Positions 7,609 to 17,084 of a stretch of DNA of 64,000 nucleotides are shown here, in pieces. The stretch is from Bacteroidota bacterium (lineage in GTDB: Bacteria > Bacteroidota > Bacteroidia > 2-12-FULL-35-15): positions 62,001 to 126,000 of the forward strand of contig SXIH01000028.1 in the NCBI GenBank assembly GCA_005772895.1. Reading direction: 5' to 3'. Every line of letters begins with the position of its first letter. The first letter of the stretch is position 1. The position numbers and the translations under genes are program-made. The notes beneath the pieces were generated by a model, which was given only the letters and a program-made list of their open reading frames with translations, was not told the origin of the DNA and did not search any database.

Positions 7609-8586
7609 TTAATCCTTAGGCTTATTTCTATCCTTCCGACCAAATACAGAAATGCGAACATAACGTTCAGGATTTATTCTTAAATCTTTTAATAATTTAT
7701 CTAAATCTTCTGACGACTTATCCAATTTACGATACAAGCTATCATTATTAACTAGCATACCCATAGTTCCTTGTCCGCTGTTAATTTTAGTCATAATACT
7801 TGATGCTTGTCCTAATGCAACATCAGCATTATTAATTGCAGATGTAATATTTGCTTTTGCAAGCGAGTCGCTTATATTTGAAAAATTACTTATTACGTTT
7901 TCCAATTTGCCGCTATTATTCGCCAAAGTTGTAGCAAGCGTATTTACTTTTGAAAGTATACTTGAAATTTTACTCTTTTCACTTTGAACCATTGTATCCA
8001 ATCTGTAAGAAGTAGTTTCCAATGAAGTGATAGCCATTTTGATACTTTCAAAACTCTTCGCTAGATTTTGACGAGCACTTTCATTAAATACTTGCTGAAC
8101 CACAATCATTACCGAATCGATAGAAGAAATTAAACCAACCGCTTTTTCCTGCAAAGGAGCTATTGTTTTATTTACAGCCGTTTTTAAATCGTCTTCTTGA
8201 GCAGAAATTAAAGTGTCGCCATCCTCAGCATAAGTAGTTCCAGAACCAAGTATTAATTGAACTGCTTTTGAACCCAAAATATCAGAGCTCACAACTTTTG
8301 CGATAGAATTGTTTGGCAATTTCACATCGTTATCCAACAAAAGTGTTACAATTACATTTCCAGTTGTATCATTTGCCAGCACAATTTTCCCTACAATCCC
8401 AACTTTAAAGCCGTTAATCATCATTGGATTAGCCTCTACCAATCCGTCAATATTACTGTAAACTGCGTAAAATTTGCGTTGAGATGAGAAAAGGTCTCTC
8501 CCTTTCAGGAAATTAAAGCCATAGATAAAACATCCAATGGCAAGTGTGGTAACGATTCCTACTTTTACTTCTTTTGATATTTTCAC
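7609..8586 (-). CDS. MCE/MlaD-family lipid-transport protein
   Basis: A 325-residue protein with one N-terminal membrane anchor (VGIVTTLAIGCFIYGFNF, about residues 8-25) followed by a single MCE domain (FYAVYSNIDGLVEANPMMINGFKVG to about residue 115). A long alpha-helical, Ser/Thr/Asn-rich tail rich in heptads follows. MCE proteins form rings that move phospholipids between membranes, normally with an MlaEF-type permease and ATPase; neither is adjacent. It lies between the amidase gene and the iron-sulfur gene on the same strand, with gaps of 48 and 39 bp, so an operon is plausible. The family call is firm, cargo is unknown. Confidence 0.9.
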   Translation of the reverse strand: MKISKEVKVGIVTTLAIGCFIYGFNFLKGRDLFSSQRKFYAVYSNIDGLVEANPMMINGFKVGIVGKIVLANDTTGNVIVTLLLDNDVKLPNNSIAKVVSSDILGSKAVQLILGSGTTYAEDGDTLISAQEDDLKTAVNKTIAPLQEKAVGLISSIDSVMIVVQQVFNESARQNLAKSFESIKMAITSLETTSYRLDTMVQSEKSKISSILSKVNTLATTLANNSGKLENVISNFSNISDSLAKANITSAINNADVALGQASSIMTKINSGQGTMGMLVNNDSLYRKLDKSSEDLDKLLKDLRINPERYVRISVFGRKDRNKPKD

Positions 8587-8634
8587 TTCTAAAACGTTAT
8601 AACGTTGCTCTGCAAATTTAAGGAATTATTAGGA

Positions 8635-9906
8635 CTATTTAAGGGGAATTCTTTTTCCATCCTGCATTGCTATAACAAAGGCATCTTTAAACCCGTTTTT
8701 CCGCAATAATGCTTGTAATTTAGCAGCATCCGTTTGGCTTTTACACTCTCCGGCAGTGTATTTATAAATTCCTTTATCCACATATTCTCCTGGCTTTTCA
8801 ACCCCGGAAAATTTATCTGAATTTAAAGGAATAGGCTTGTCGGATGAAGTAATTTGTACCTTGTAAACAATAGGTGAATCCGATTTGATTTTATCTTTTT
8901 CTTCAGTATCTGTCTTTACAACTTCCTCTGTATCACTTTTTACAGTATCTCCTTCTTCTTTTATAACAGGTGTAATATTTTTACTAATCTCCTTTAACTC
9001 CAAAGAATCTTCTTTGGTCATTTTATATTTTTCCTGTTTCTCAAAAGCATCATCGTACTTTTTAGTTACACCTTCAATCTCATCTTTATATTCACGGAAA
9101 GCTCTGAATAATCCTGATGCTAAATAATCCTGTCCTTTAACCGAACCCAAGAATTGCTCTTCTGCTGGATTAGTTAAAAATCCAATTTCTGTCAACACAC
9201 TTGGCATATAAGATTTCCAAAGAACAAGTAAACTGGCGCGTTTAACACCTTTGTCTTTACGGCCAACCTTTTCGCCATATTGTTTTTGAACCTTAGAAGC
9301 AAAATTTAAACTTTGATCAACATAACTATCATTAAACATACTCATAATGATATAAGATTCATCGGAATTGGGATCAAATCCTTCATAAGTTTTAACATAA
9401 TCGTCCTCCAATAAAATGGCTGAATTTTCACGAGCAGAAACATCCATTTTACCTTTTTCATTTTTAATACCCATTACATAGGTTTCGGCACCATGAGCAT
9501 CATTATTACAGATGTCTTTTTTCAATTTTTTATCCCTGTAGCAAGCCGAATTACAATGAATACTGATGAACAAATCGGCTTTTGCTTTATTGGCAATGTT
9601 GGCTCTTTCCTGTAAAGAAGGGAAAATGTCGGTTTTCCGGGTGTAAACCACCTTTACATCCTTCATATTCTCTTCTATGTACTTTCCAAATTTAAGGGCT
9701 ACTGCAAGGGCTATATCCTTCTCTTTATACTTTGCACCGTGGCAACCAGGGTCTTTTCCTCCATGTCCGGCATCAATAACAATGGTTTTAATAGCAAAAA
9801 CTGGCTTGAATTTTGGAGAGAACGAGCTCACCAAAAAACAGGCGAAAAAAGGGACTATTATATATCGGACTTTTTTCAATGTTTTTAGTAAATAAATTAA
9901 CAACAA
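8635..9906 (-). CDS. N-acetylmuramoyl-L-alanine amidase with C-terminal SPOR-like region
   Basis: Zinc-dependent Amidase_3 enzyme that removes stem peptides from peptidoglycan. It has the IDAGHGGKDPGCHG zinc motif, the second zinc ligand in FISIHCNSA and the catalytic Glu in VLTEIGFLTNPAEE. An N-terminal hydrophobic segment (IIVPFFACFLVSSFSP) directs export. After an acidic, Lys/Glu/Thr-rich linker (about residues 290-345), the C-terminal 75 residues begin YKVQITSS and end in a SPOR-like fold with KLQALLRKNGFKDAFVI, likely peptidoglycan-binding. Both candidate starts are TTG (9906, or 9879 giving a more typical signal peptide). It is divergent from the LptD-like gene across 101 bp. Confidence 0.9.
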   Translation of the reverse strand: MLLIYLLKTLKKVRYIIVPFFACFLVSSFSPKFKPVFAIKTIVIDAGHGGKDPGCHGAKYKEKDIALAVALKFGKYIEENMKDVKVVYTRKTDIFPSLQERANIANKAKADLFISIHCNSACYRDKKLKKDICNNDAHGAETYVMGIKNEKGKMDVSARENSAILLEDDYVKTYEGFDPNSDESYIIMSMFNDSYVDQSLNFASKVQKQYGEKVGRKDKGVKRASLLVLWKSYMPSVLTEIGFLTNPAEEQFLGSVKGQDYLASGLFRAFREYKDEIEGVTKKYDDAFEKQEKYKMTKEDSLELKEISKNITPVIKEEGDTVKSDTEEVVKTDTEEKDKIKSDSPIVYKVQITSSDKPIPLNSDKFSGVEKPGEYVDKGIYKYTAGECKSQTDAAKLQALLRKNGFKDAFVIAMQDGKRIPLK

Positions 9907-9958
9907 TTCAATGTTGGCAAACGGCTATTGTCGTTAGTCAACTGTTTATATTTTTACT

Positions 9959-9966
9959 TAGTTTTG
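9959..9966 (+). promoter_or_regulatory. Possible -7 box for the LptD-like gene
   Basis: TAGTTTTG fits the Bacteroidota -7 consensus TAnnTTTG and sits 41 bp before the TTG start at 10008 in the divergent gap. No convincing -33 TTTG is spaced correctly upstream, so this is tentative. Confidence 0.3.
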
Positions 9967-10007
9967 AACCTGGTCAATTGTATTAAAACCAAAATTACTC
10001 GTTAAAA

Positions 10008-12536
10008 TTGCGTATCGTTTCGCTAAAATCATTTTTTATCCTCCTTTGTTTGTTAATAACTGCAACAGACTCGGCATTTGCAATTCAGGTAATGCCTATC
10101 GATACTATTGTGAAAGCTACCGACACCCTTAAACAGGCTATTGAAAACAAACCTTTCTTAAAAGAAAAGGTTATTTATAATGCTACCGATTCTATGATGA
10201 TTGACAAGTCAAATCAAAAAGCATACCTATATAATAATGCTGTGGTGCTTTACGATGGATTGAACTTAAAAGCCGGATACATTGAAATTGATTTTAAGAA
10301 CAATATGGTGTATGCTACAAGCATGAAAGACAGTGCCGGCAAGGATATTCAGAAACCTGTTTTTGAACAAGGGGCAGACAAATTCACAGCAGCAAAAATT
10401 ACCTATAACTTCAATACTAAAAAAGGAAAAATTGTGGATGTAATTACACAACAGGGCGAAGGTTTTATTCATGGTCGTGACATAAAAAAAGACACCAACA
10501 ATGTGTATTATGTTGGCCATGGAAAGTATACGACTTGTGATTTAGATCATCCGCATTTTTACATTGGCGCAAAAAAAATTAAAGTTATTCCTGATGATAA
10601 AATTGTAACGGGTCCGGCTGTTCTTTTTTTGGCTGATATTCCTACTCCACTTGCTATACCGTTTGGGTATTTTCCAAACAAAAAAGGACGAGCTTCAGGG
10701 ATATTGATGCCTACTTATGGTGAATCCCTCAACTTAGGATTTTTCTTAAAAGATGGAGGATTTTATTTTGGAATGAATGAATATGTTGATTTGGCTTTGA
10801 GAGGAGATGTATATTCAAATGGCAGTTTCGGAGCGAAAGCAGCAAGTAATTATCGGATGCGATATAAGTACAATGGAGCGTTTAACATTAATTTTTCACG
10901 CTTTATTGAAGGCGACAAAGAACTTCCAAATTCTACAATACGTAACGATTTTTTAGTTCGATGGAGCCATCAGCAAGATCCTAAAGCTCGTCCCAATAGC
11001 AGATTTTCTGCCAATGTAAACGCTGGTAGTAGTTCTTATAATAAGTACAATGGAAATGTCAATGGTGATTATTTAACAAACACCATGCAATCAAATATTT
11101 CTTACTCAAAATCTTTTTCAGGAACACCATTTAATTTTTCTGCCAATGCCCGACATAGTCAAAACACCATTACCAAAAAAGTAGATATTAGTTTACCCGA
11201 ATTAGCTTTGAATATGAATCGTATTTATCCTTTCAAGAATAATAAAAGAGTGGGAACAAAATGGTACGATAAAATAGGATTGAGTGCCACAGCTAATGCA
11301 AGAAACGATATTAATACTTACGATACTTTATTGTTTACTGACAGAACTTTAAGACAAATGCGTAATGGTGTGCGGTTTACAATGCCAATAAGCACTTCAT
11401 TTAATGTTTTGAAATATTTCACTCTCACTCCAACAATAAATACTGCAAGTAATATTTATTTTGAAACAATTCAAAAAAGATATGATCCAAATGTAAATTA
11501 TGTTTTCACAGATACAATTACAGGTGCAAAAATGGCAAACGATTTTAGTTTGTCATCCGGATTAAGTACACGCTTGTATGGTGATTATTTTTTCAGAGGA
11601 AAAAGATTTAAGCAAATACGACACGTAGCAACACCAACCTTAAGCGCAAGTTATCGTCCCGATTTTAGTGAGAGTGGTTATGGTTATTACAAAACTGTAC
11701 AAACAGATGCATTGGGAACAGAACAGAAATATTCTATTTTCCAAAACGGAATTTACGGTTCTCCGCAATCTGGAAAATCGGGTTTGGTTGGATTTAATTT
11801 AAACAATTCTATTGAAGCAAAAATTCGTCAGAAAACCGATTCTGGAAATGTAGATAAAAAAATAAGCTTGCTGGAGAGTTTTAATATTGGTCTTTCATAC
11901 AACTTAGCAGCAAAAAACTTCAACTGGTCGTCCATCAATATTAATGGTCGCACGCGACTGTTTAATGTTTTGGATATTAATGCAAGTGCATTACTTGATC
12001 CTTATCAAATTGATTCGATTGGAAACAGAATTGAAGAATTTGAATACAAGAACAATAAAATTGGAAGAATTACAAGTTCAAATGTTTCATTAAGTACAAA
12101 CTTAAGAAGTAAAGAAAAAGATGCGAATAAGCCAAAAACAAGCACAATGGGAACACAAGATGAATTGGATTATATTAATTCACACCGCGATGCTTATGTT
12201 GATTTTAATGTGCCTTGGAATTTGAATGTTTATTACAACATCAATTACAGTAAACCTGGAATTACAGAAAACATTACTCAGTCGGTAACATTTAACGGTG
12301 ACTTTAGTTTAACTCAGAAGTGGAAAATAAGTTTATCATCAGGTTATGATTTTACTCAAAAAGAAATGACTTTAACTTCTATAAACGTTTACCGCGATTT
12401 ACATTGTTGGGAAATGCGCTTCAATTGGGTTCCTTTCGGATTCCGTCAAAGTTTCTCCATCGACATTAATGTAAAATCATCTATCCTGAGAGATTTGAAG
12501 TTGAGCAGAAGAAGAGGCTGGCAGGACTACCAATAA
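10008..12536 (+). CDS. LptD-like LPS-assembly outer-membrane protein
   Basis: An 842-residue protein with the layout of LptD, the outer-membrane barrel that inserts LPS in the outer leaflet. The signal peptide is SLKSFFILLCLLITATDSAFA. The OstA-like periplasmic part follows (about residues 45-200, with DSMMIDKSNQKAYLYNNA and CDLDHPHFYIGAKKIKVIPDD). A long barrel of alternating strands fills the rest, with the LptD-typical ADIPTPLAIPFGYFPNKKGRASG. The start is TTG; no downstream ATG would preserve the signal peptide. The conserved LptD cysteine pattern of E. coli is not evident. No LptE is adjacent. Confidence 0.85.
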   Translation: MRIVSLKSFFILLCLLITATDSAFAIQVMPIDTIVKATDTLKQAIENKPFLKEKVIYNATDSMMIDKSNQKAYLYNNAVVLYDGLNLKAGYIEIDFKNNMVYATSMKDSAGKDIQKPVFEQGADKFTAAKITYNFNTKKGKIVDVITQQGEGFIHGRDIKKDTNNVYYVGHGKYTTCDLDHPHFYIGAKKIKVIPDDKIVTGPAVLFLADIPTPLAIPFGYFPNKKGRASGILMPTYGESLNLGFFLKDGGFYFGMNEYVDLALRGDVYSNGSFGAKAASNYRMRYKYNGAFNINFSRFIEGDKELPNSTIRNDFLVRWSHQQDPKARPNSRFSANVNAGSSSYNKYNGNVNGDYLTNTMQSNISYSKSFSGTPFNFSANARHSQNTITKKVDISLPELALNMNRIYPFKNNKRVGTKWYDKIGLSATANARNDINTYDTLLFTDRTLRQMRNGVRFTMPISTSFNVLKYFTLTPTINTASNIYFETIQKRYDPNVNYVFTDTITGAKMANDFSLSSGLSTRLYGDYFFRGKRFKQIRHVATPTLSASYRPDFSESGYGYYKTVQTDALGTEQKYSIFQNGIYGSPQSGKSGLVGFNLNNSIEAKIRQKTDSGNVDKKISLLESFNIGLSYNLAAKNFNWSSININGRTRLFNVLDINASALLDPYQIDSIGNRIEEFEYKNNKIGRITSSNVSLSTNLRSKEKDANKPKTSTMGTQDELDYINSHRDAYVDFNVPWNLNVYYNINYSKPGITENITQSVTFNGDFSLTQKWKISLSSGYDFTQKEMTLTSINVYRDLHCWEMRFNWVPFGFRQSFSIDINVKSSILRDLKLSRRRGWQDYQ

Positions 12537-12616
12537 GGAAGTTCAAAATCGAATTTCGAAAGTTCAATTTGTGGCTGATTAAAGTATTTGTATTTTAGCT
12601 CCAAAATAATATTCAT

Positions 12617-12641
12617 TGTCACCCTGAGCGGAGTCGAAGGG
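12617..12641 (+). repeat. Dispersed 25-bp repeat, family TGTCACCCTGAGCGG
   Basis: Exact 25-bp copy of 5786-5810, in the gap upstream of ridA. In the open frame that extends upstream of ridA it would be translated as VTLSGVEGR, which is one reason to reject that longer frame. Confidence 0.85.
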
Positions 12642-12674
12642 CGTAATTCGTTAAAACTCGTAATTCGTAGTATC

Positions 12675-13052
12675 ATGAAAAAAATCATCACATCAAAAAA
12701 TGCACCTGCACCCATTGGACCTTATAGTCATGCTGTGCAATTCGGGAATATGTTATTTGTCAGCGGACAAGTTGGAAAACATCCGGCAACGGGAGAATTA
12801 ATGCTTGGCGATATTAAAACAGAAACCAAACAAGTAATGGAAAATGTAAAAGGTATTTTAGCCGATGCGGGGATGGATACCAGCCATATTGTTAAAACAA
12901 CAATTTTCATGAAAGACATGAATAATTTTGCAGCAATGAATGAAGTGTATGGTTCTTTTTTTACAGGTAACTATCCAGCAAGAGAAACAGTTCAAGTTTC
13001 GAGATTGCCTTTGGATGTGAATGTGGAAATAAGTGTAATAGCAATAAAATAA
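12675..13052 (+). CDS. ridA: RidA family reactive intermediate deaminase
   Basis: A 125-residue YjgF/YER057c/UK114-type protein that hydrolyses reactive 2-aminoacrylate and related enamines formed by PLP enzymes. It shows the family landmarks APAPIGPYSHAVQ, LFVSGQVGKHPATGEL, VVKT-type IVKTTIFMKDMNNF and the active-site Arg in YPARETVQVSRLP. The ATG at 12675 gives the usual RidA length. The frame is open 29 codons further upstream, but those codons cross a dispersed repeat. The CGTAATTCGTAGT sequence just before the ATG is shared with purA. A strong bidirectional terminator follows at 13075. Confidence 0.95.
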   Translation: MKKIITSKNAPAPIGPYSHAVQFGNMLFVSGQVGKHPATGELMLGDIKTETKQVMENVKGILADAGMDTSHIVKTTIFMKDMNNFAAMNEVYGSFFTGNYPARETVQVSRLPLDVNVEISVIAIK

Positions 13053-13074
13053 TAATCTTAACAATTATTGGAAT

Positions 13075-13109
13075 GAAAAAACCTCTTAGTAATTTCTAAG
13101 AGGTTTTTA
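13075..13109. terminator. Bidirectional intrinsic terminator
   Basis: Perfect 9-bp stem ACCTCTTAG/CTAAGAGGT (13081-13089 and 13096-13104) with a 6-base loop, an A-run before and a T-run after. It can end ridA on the plus strand and the membrane-protein cluster on the minus strand. Confidence 0.9.
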
Positions 13110-13116
13110 TTTAAAA

Positions 13117-13545
13117 TTAAATTTTTGCTTGTTGCAACTGTGTTTTATATCCGGCAATTTTAACCCAATAAATAATCCAACAAACAATTCCTCCCAAAGC
13201 TGCTAAGCCGCCAAGAAACGGAACAATGCTACAACAATACAGAATACAATAAGTTAATCCGATGTTATAACCGGGACGATCTTCATCTACCTGAATTCCT
13301 CTAGTAGCGAACTCTGCTTTTAAAGAATCAGCTACCCGATTAACAACTATGAAAGACCAAACTAATCCAAATAATGGAATTAAAATCAACCAAACTTGGC
13401 CGGGAGGAATTTTTTGGTTTTGAACACTAACCTCATTCAATGTTTTTTGTAAGGTTAACAAATAAAAAATGACAGGAATCAATCCTATTGCAATACCAAC
13501 AATAACGGCTATTACTATTATACTAACAAGTGCTGCTTCTTCCAT
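13117..13545 (-). CDS. Small membrane protein, unknown
   Basis: A 142-residue protein with hydrophobic helices at about residues 6-30, 48-67 and 95-130, joined by the charged loop VADSLKAEFATRGIQVDEDRPGY. A conserved-looking PPGQVWLILIPLFGLVWSFIVV stretch spans the second helix. I recognise this as a recurrent Bacteroidota membrane protein but not its function. It is the last of four consecutive minus-strand membrane genes. Unlike the three upstream genes it lacks the LCILTFI N-terminal motif, so it is not an obvious paralog. Confidence 0.7.
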   Translation of the reverse strand: MEEAALVSIIVIAVIVGIAIGLIPVIFYLLTLQKTLNEVSVQNQKIPPGQVWLILIPLFGLVWSFIVVNRVADSLKAEFATRGIQVDEDRPGYNIGLTYCILYCCSIVPFLGGLAALGGIVCWIIYWVKIAGYKTQLQQAKI

Positions 13546-13580
13546 TTAAATTAAGTTTACTGATTAATATATAAATTAAT

Positions 13581-14051
13581 TTACTTCATATGCTTTAAAT
13601 TAACAGCATACATTATAATAAATGCTACAGGAAAAATTGCACCAATCATCATAAATCCGCTAAATCCCATTAAAATAGAAGGAACTGCAATGGCAATGAC
13701 CTGTCCGCATACATAAGCATAGAAACCTACTTTTCTAAGTTTCCACATCATTAAAGCACCAAACAAGCAAAATAAATTCGCTCCAACAGTACTAATAGCA
13801 AGTGGAAGCGCATTCAAAGCATTTTGATATCCCATTTCCATAATAGAGGCCATAAAACCTTCTCCTTCAAAAGCACCGCCTGACATTTCCATCATAGTTT
13901 CATATTCTTCTAGCGCATAAGGAGCTTTCACAAGGCTGTACAATCCACTCACTAATCCTAATCCAACAGCTATAAATGTTAAAATACATAACACTTTTAA
14001 AAACTGTGGCAATTTTGCCGGCACCATTTCACTTTGGTTTACTTCTTCCAT
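13581..14051 (-). CDS. Small four-helix membrane protein, paralog cluster member 1
   Basis: A 156-residue protein with helices near residues 18-43, 75-95, 105-128 and 132-150. It begins after an acidic head with LPQFLKVLCILTFIAVGLG and ends AVNLKHMK. The same head motif and the same kind of NLKHMK/NMKHLK/HLKFMK tail occur in the products of 14143 and 14890, so these are tandem paralogs. The function is unknown; the second helix pair has MMWKLRKVGFYAY, also repeated in the paralogs. The gene lies 35 bp upstream of the 13117 gene's start and probably shares its transcript. Confidence 0.75.
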   Translation of the reverse strand: MEEVNQSEMVPAKLPQFLKVLCILTFIAVGLGLVSGLYSLVKAPYALEEYETMMEMSGGAFEGEGFMASIMEMGYQNALNALPLAISTVGANLFCLFGALMMWKLRKVGFYAYVCGQVIAIAVPSILMGFSGFMMIGAIFPVAFIIMYAVNLKHMK

Positions 14052-14142
14052 GTTGTTTTTATTTTAAATTGTTTTACGAATGGTGTAAAAATAAAAATAC
14101 TCCCGATGATGGGAGTATTTTTATCAAAAATTTTATGAACTA

Positions 14143-14607
14143 CTATTTCAAGTGTTTCATGTTTAATCCGTACATTACGATGAATGCAGCAGAAATAACG
14201 ATTCCTACAATTGATGCAGCAAATCCAGAATAAACAATTCCCATAATTAAAGAAACTACAGTAGCTCCAGTATATAACATGAAACCGCTTTTGTTCATTT
14301 TCCACATTTTAATTACACCAAAAAGACCAACAATTGTTGTTAAGAAACCAACAATAATGTAAGCCCAAGTTAAACCTACTCCAGGAGTAGCTGCCATAGC
14401 TGAAGACATTGCATCGCTCATTTCTCCACCCATTTCAGATGCCATACTTTCCATTCCAGAAACTGCAACGGAAGCTGCACCCATTAAGCCAATAACTGTG
14501 ATGTATCCAAGGATTGCGAAACCTGCTGCAATAAATGACAAGATACATAATACTGTTAAAAATACCGGTCTTTTTGCGGTTTCACCGCCATTGTTTGTTT
14601 GTTCCAT
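14143..14607 (-). CDS. Small four-helix membrane protein, paralog cluster member 2
   Basis: A 154-residue paralog of the neighbouring genes. The head reads KRPVFLTVLCILSFIAAGFA, the middle KMWKMNKSGFMLYTG, and the tail GLNMKHLK. It differs by a Gly/Ala/Met-rich extracytoplasmic loop (AVSGMESMASEMGGEM, about residues 37-65). Four hydrophobic helices are evident. Codon use and base composition resemble its neighbours, so the cluster looks like local duplication and not transfer. Function unknown. Confidence 0.75.
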   Translation of the reverse strand: MEQTNNGGETAKRPVFLTVLCILSFIAAGFAILGYITVIGLMGAASVAVSGMESMASEMGGEMSDAMSSAMAATPGVGLTWAYIIVGFLTTIVGLFGVIKMWKMNKSGFMLYTGATVVSLIMGIVYSGFAASIVGIVISAAFIVMYGLNMKHLK

Positions 14608-14665
14608 AGTTTTTTAGTTTTTAGTTTTTATTTAGTTTAATAGTTGAAATTCTTTAGCTAATAAA

Positions 14666-14693
14666 CAAAAAAAGGCTGTTCGTCCAAAAGCCT
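14666..14693 (-). terminator. Probable intrinsic terminator, minus strand
   Basis: AGGCT (14673-14677) pairs with AGCCT (14689-14693). Read leftward, the hairpin is followed by a run of seven Ts (plus-strand As 14666-14672). It sits in the 282-bp gap between paralog genes and would end transcription from the 14890 gene. The rest of that gap is AT-rich with no gene that I can see. Confidence 0.6.
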
Positions 14694-14889
14694 CCCAAAA
14701 TATGTTATTAACAAGTTATTAGTTAATAGCGAAAAATAAGCATTAAAAAAACATCCTTTTTATCTGATTATCAGATATTTTAGGGCTTTATTTAAACATC
14801 CTGATTTTTGAAATTATTTTTAGTTTTAAACCTTTTTTTTACTTAAAATAACTTTAAATCCGATTTCACAAAAAAATTATAACAGGATT

Positions 14890-15330
14890 TTATTTCATAA
14901 ATTTTAAATGAAAGGCATAAAAACAAATAAACGACATTGCAAAAAATATGGCGTACCAGCTAATAGTAACATCCAAAAAGAGCATTGGAAGAAAAAGCAA
15001 AGCTAAATTTGAAAAGGCATAAAAATGAAATCCGATTTTTCTTAGCCGCCACATCAAAATCGCACCGGACATTGATCCTAGTGTAAATAACAAAGTTGTA
15101 AGATAATATGGCCAACCTGCTTGTATCACTTTTAAACTTGCACTTATTGTTTCCTGATCATAATCGGGTGACGACAAAATTATTTCTTTAATAACATCCG
15201 CCATAAGCGGAGTCATTATTGACGACAAACTACTCAATCCTGTAAAAATAAATGTTAAAATACATAAAGTGGATAATGACCTCGGTCGTTTTCCTCCTTC
15301 TTCGGGATTATCGTTTTGCGTATCGTCCAT
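14890..15330 (-). CDS. Small four-helix membrane protein, paralog cluster member 3
   Basis: A 146-residue protein of the same family as the genes at 13581 and 14143: head KRPRSLSTLCILTFIFTGLS, middle LMWRLRKIGFHFYAFS, tail FHLKFMK. It has an acidic, Asn-rich N-terminus (DDTQNDNPEEGGKRP) that faces the cytosol if the first helix inserts normally. It starts five bases after the M61 peptidase stop, so it is likely in that gene's transcript. A terminator follows about 200 bp downstream. Function unknown. Confidence 0.75.
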   Translation of the reverse strand: MDDTQNDNPEEGGKRPRSLSTLCILTFIFTGLSSLSSIMTPLMADVIKEIILSSPDYDQETISASLKVIQAGWPYYLTTLLFTLGSMSGAILMWRLRKIGFHFYAFSNLALLFLPMLFLDVTISWYAIFFAMSFICFYAFHLKFMK

Positions 15331-15335
15331 TTTAA

Positions 15336-17069
15336 TTAAAACTTATTATTACTCCATAATTCAAAATTCTTTTTTTGCTCTTCAGAAACTTTAGTCTGCT
15401 TTTGCATTTTAATAGTTTTATAAAATGCTCCCGGCTGCGGATTAATATTTACTGATTTTACAGTTCCATTACTTGAAAAAGTAATTTGCGATGACACACT
15501 TCCAAAATAATTGCACCATTCCGTAAAATTAGTTCCGCTCGCATCAGGTTTTACCTGCATTCCATTAATGGAAAGTATATCATCGTTAATTCCTATTCCG
15601 GCATTATCTGCAGCTGAATTCAGGTAAACGGCAGTTACTTTACAAATACCTTCTACTCCATTTACTTTTATTCCTAATGCATGTTCATTAAATTTTGATA
15701 CTGGCTCCATTGTTAACTCGCAACCAATGTAATTCATTGCATCACGCAACAATGGCTCATAATCTGCTTTGCCATTTATATAATTATTGAAAATATCATC
15801 ATAAGAAGTACCTGCAAAATGTTCTACAACTGCTTTATAATCCTTATCGGAATAGCCTTTCTCTTTTAATGCAAACTCATTATACAAATGACGCATCACA
15901 TCATCCAAAGAGTTTTTATTTTTTGAATTTTTTCTGATAAACATATCCGTCACAAATGCCAACAAATTTCCTTCGTCATAAATGTTTGTTTTACGATTTG
16001 GAATTCCTGGTGCATAGCCATCCAACCAAGTATCAAAAGAAGAATCGGCAACCGATAAATTAAATCGTCCGAAATTATCGAAGTGCTTTTGTAAACGTTC
16101 GTTAAAAGTTTTTAAATAATCGCTTTCATTAAAAACACCACATCTGTAAAGTAAATAATCGCCATAATAAGTTGTAACACCTTCGCATACATATCCGAGT
16201 TTCGAATAGTTTTCTTTGGTGTAATCGTATGGTTGCATTTCTACCGGACGGATTGTTTTGATATTCCAAACGTGAAATAATTCGTGACAGCTAACTCCTA
16301 ATAAATCTTCATACAATTCTCCTTTCATGATGTTGTAACCTGGTCCGAGCGCACAAACAGTTGATGTAGTATGTTCTACTCCATGATACATTTTTGTTGG
16401 CAAAATCTGAAATAAAAAGTGGTATGACTCAAACGGAGCATGCTTCATCATCTCCATTTGATGATTACAGAATTTTGTAAAATCGTTGTTTATTTTTTCC
16501 CAATCGGGTTTACATTCACCCTGAAACCAAACATTGAACTCTTTTTCTGCACAATTAAATTTATTGTGTTGCAATGTTGCTGATGCAATAAAAGGAGAAT
16601 CGGCTAATTCATGAAAATCCTTACAGGAAATAACATTGTTTTTATGCGAAGCTCCACATGCGAGTTTATATTCTTGTGGTAATCGCAATTCCATTTCACA
16701 AGCTTCATCAATTTTTTCAGGAATATAAACACAGCAATTAACCGGATTCATATATAGTTGAGTTCCATCTAAAAAAGTAGAACCAGCATTTAAATCAACA
16801 GCGTAATAATTATATTTAATATGCAGTTCAGATACTCCTTGAGTTTGAACTTTCCAGCAATCTTTTGTTATTTTATGAAAGCTTAAAGCATTTCCTTTTT
16901 CATCAAAAGCAGCCCATTTTTGAACATTCTTGGCAAAATTGCCTAATTCGTAGCGACCAGGACGCCAAGCAGGCAACTGAATAAGAGTTTCATTTTCATT
17001 GACTTTGCTAATAAACTCAATATCAATAAAATGTTGATGAGGTTTTGTATAGGAAATTATATACTTCAT
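15336..17069 (-). CDS. M61 family metallopeptidase (glycyl-aminopeptidase type) with PDZ domain
   Basis: A 577-residue zinc peptidase of the M61 family. The N-terminal beta domain has IQLPAWRPGRYELGNFAKNV, typical of the family. The zinc site is HELFH at residues 262-266 with the third ligand Glu296 in VCEGVTTYYGDY. EHTTSTVCALGP precedes it. The C-terminal part carries a PDZ-like domain (about residues 455-540: ALGIKVNGVEGICKVTAVYLNSAADNAGI region, NDDILSINGMQV). No signal peptide is visible, so a cytosolic enzyme cleaving N-terminal glycine or small residues is likely. The gene is directly upstream of the membrane-protein cluster. Family call is firm; substrate is inferred. Confidence 0.92.
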   Translation of the reverse strand: MKYIISYTKPHQHFIDIEFISKVNENETLIQLPAWRPGRYELGNFAKNVQKWAAFDEKGNALSFHKITKDCWKVQTQGVSELHIKYNYYAVDLNAGSTFLDGTQLYMNPVNCCVYIPEKIDEACEMELRLPQEYKLACGASHKNNVISCKDFHELADSPFIASATLQHNKFNCAEKEFNVWFQGECKPDWEKINNDFTKFCNHQMEMMKHAPFESYHFLFQILPTKMYHGVEHTTSTVCALGPGYNIMKGELYEDLLGVSCHELFHVWNIKTIRPVEMQPYDYTKENYSKLGYVCEGVTTYYGDYLLYRCGVFNESDYLKTFNERLQKHFDNFGRFNLSVADSSFDTWLDGYAPGIPNRKTNIYDEGNLLAFVTDMFIRKNSKNKNSLDDVMRHLYNEFALKEKGYSDKDYKAVVEHFAGTSYDDIFNNYINGKADYEPLLRDAMNYIGCELTMEPVSKFNEHALGIKVNGVEGICKVTAVYLNSAADNAGIGINDDILSINGMQVKPDASGTNFTEWCNYFGSVSSQITFSSNGTVKSVNINPQPGAFYKTIKMQKQTKVSEEQKKNFELWSNNKF

Positions 17070-17084
17070 ATCTGCGAATTTTTA

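Noticed and set aside
12588-12674. Longer RidA start
   Set aside because: The extension translates the dispersed 25-bp repeat and exceeds the normal RidA length.
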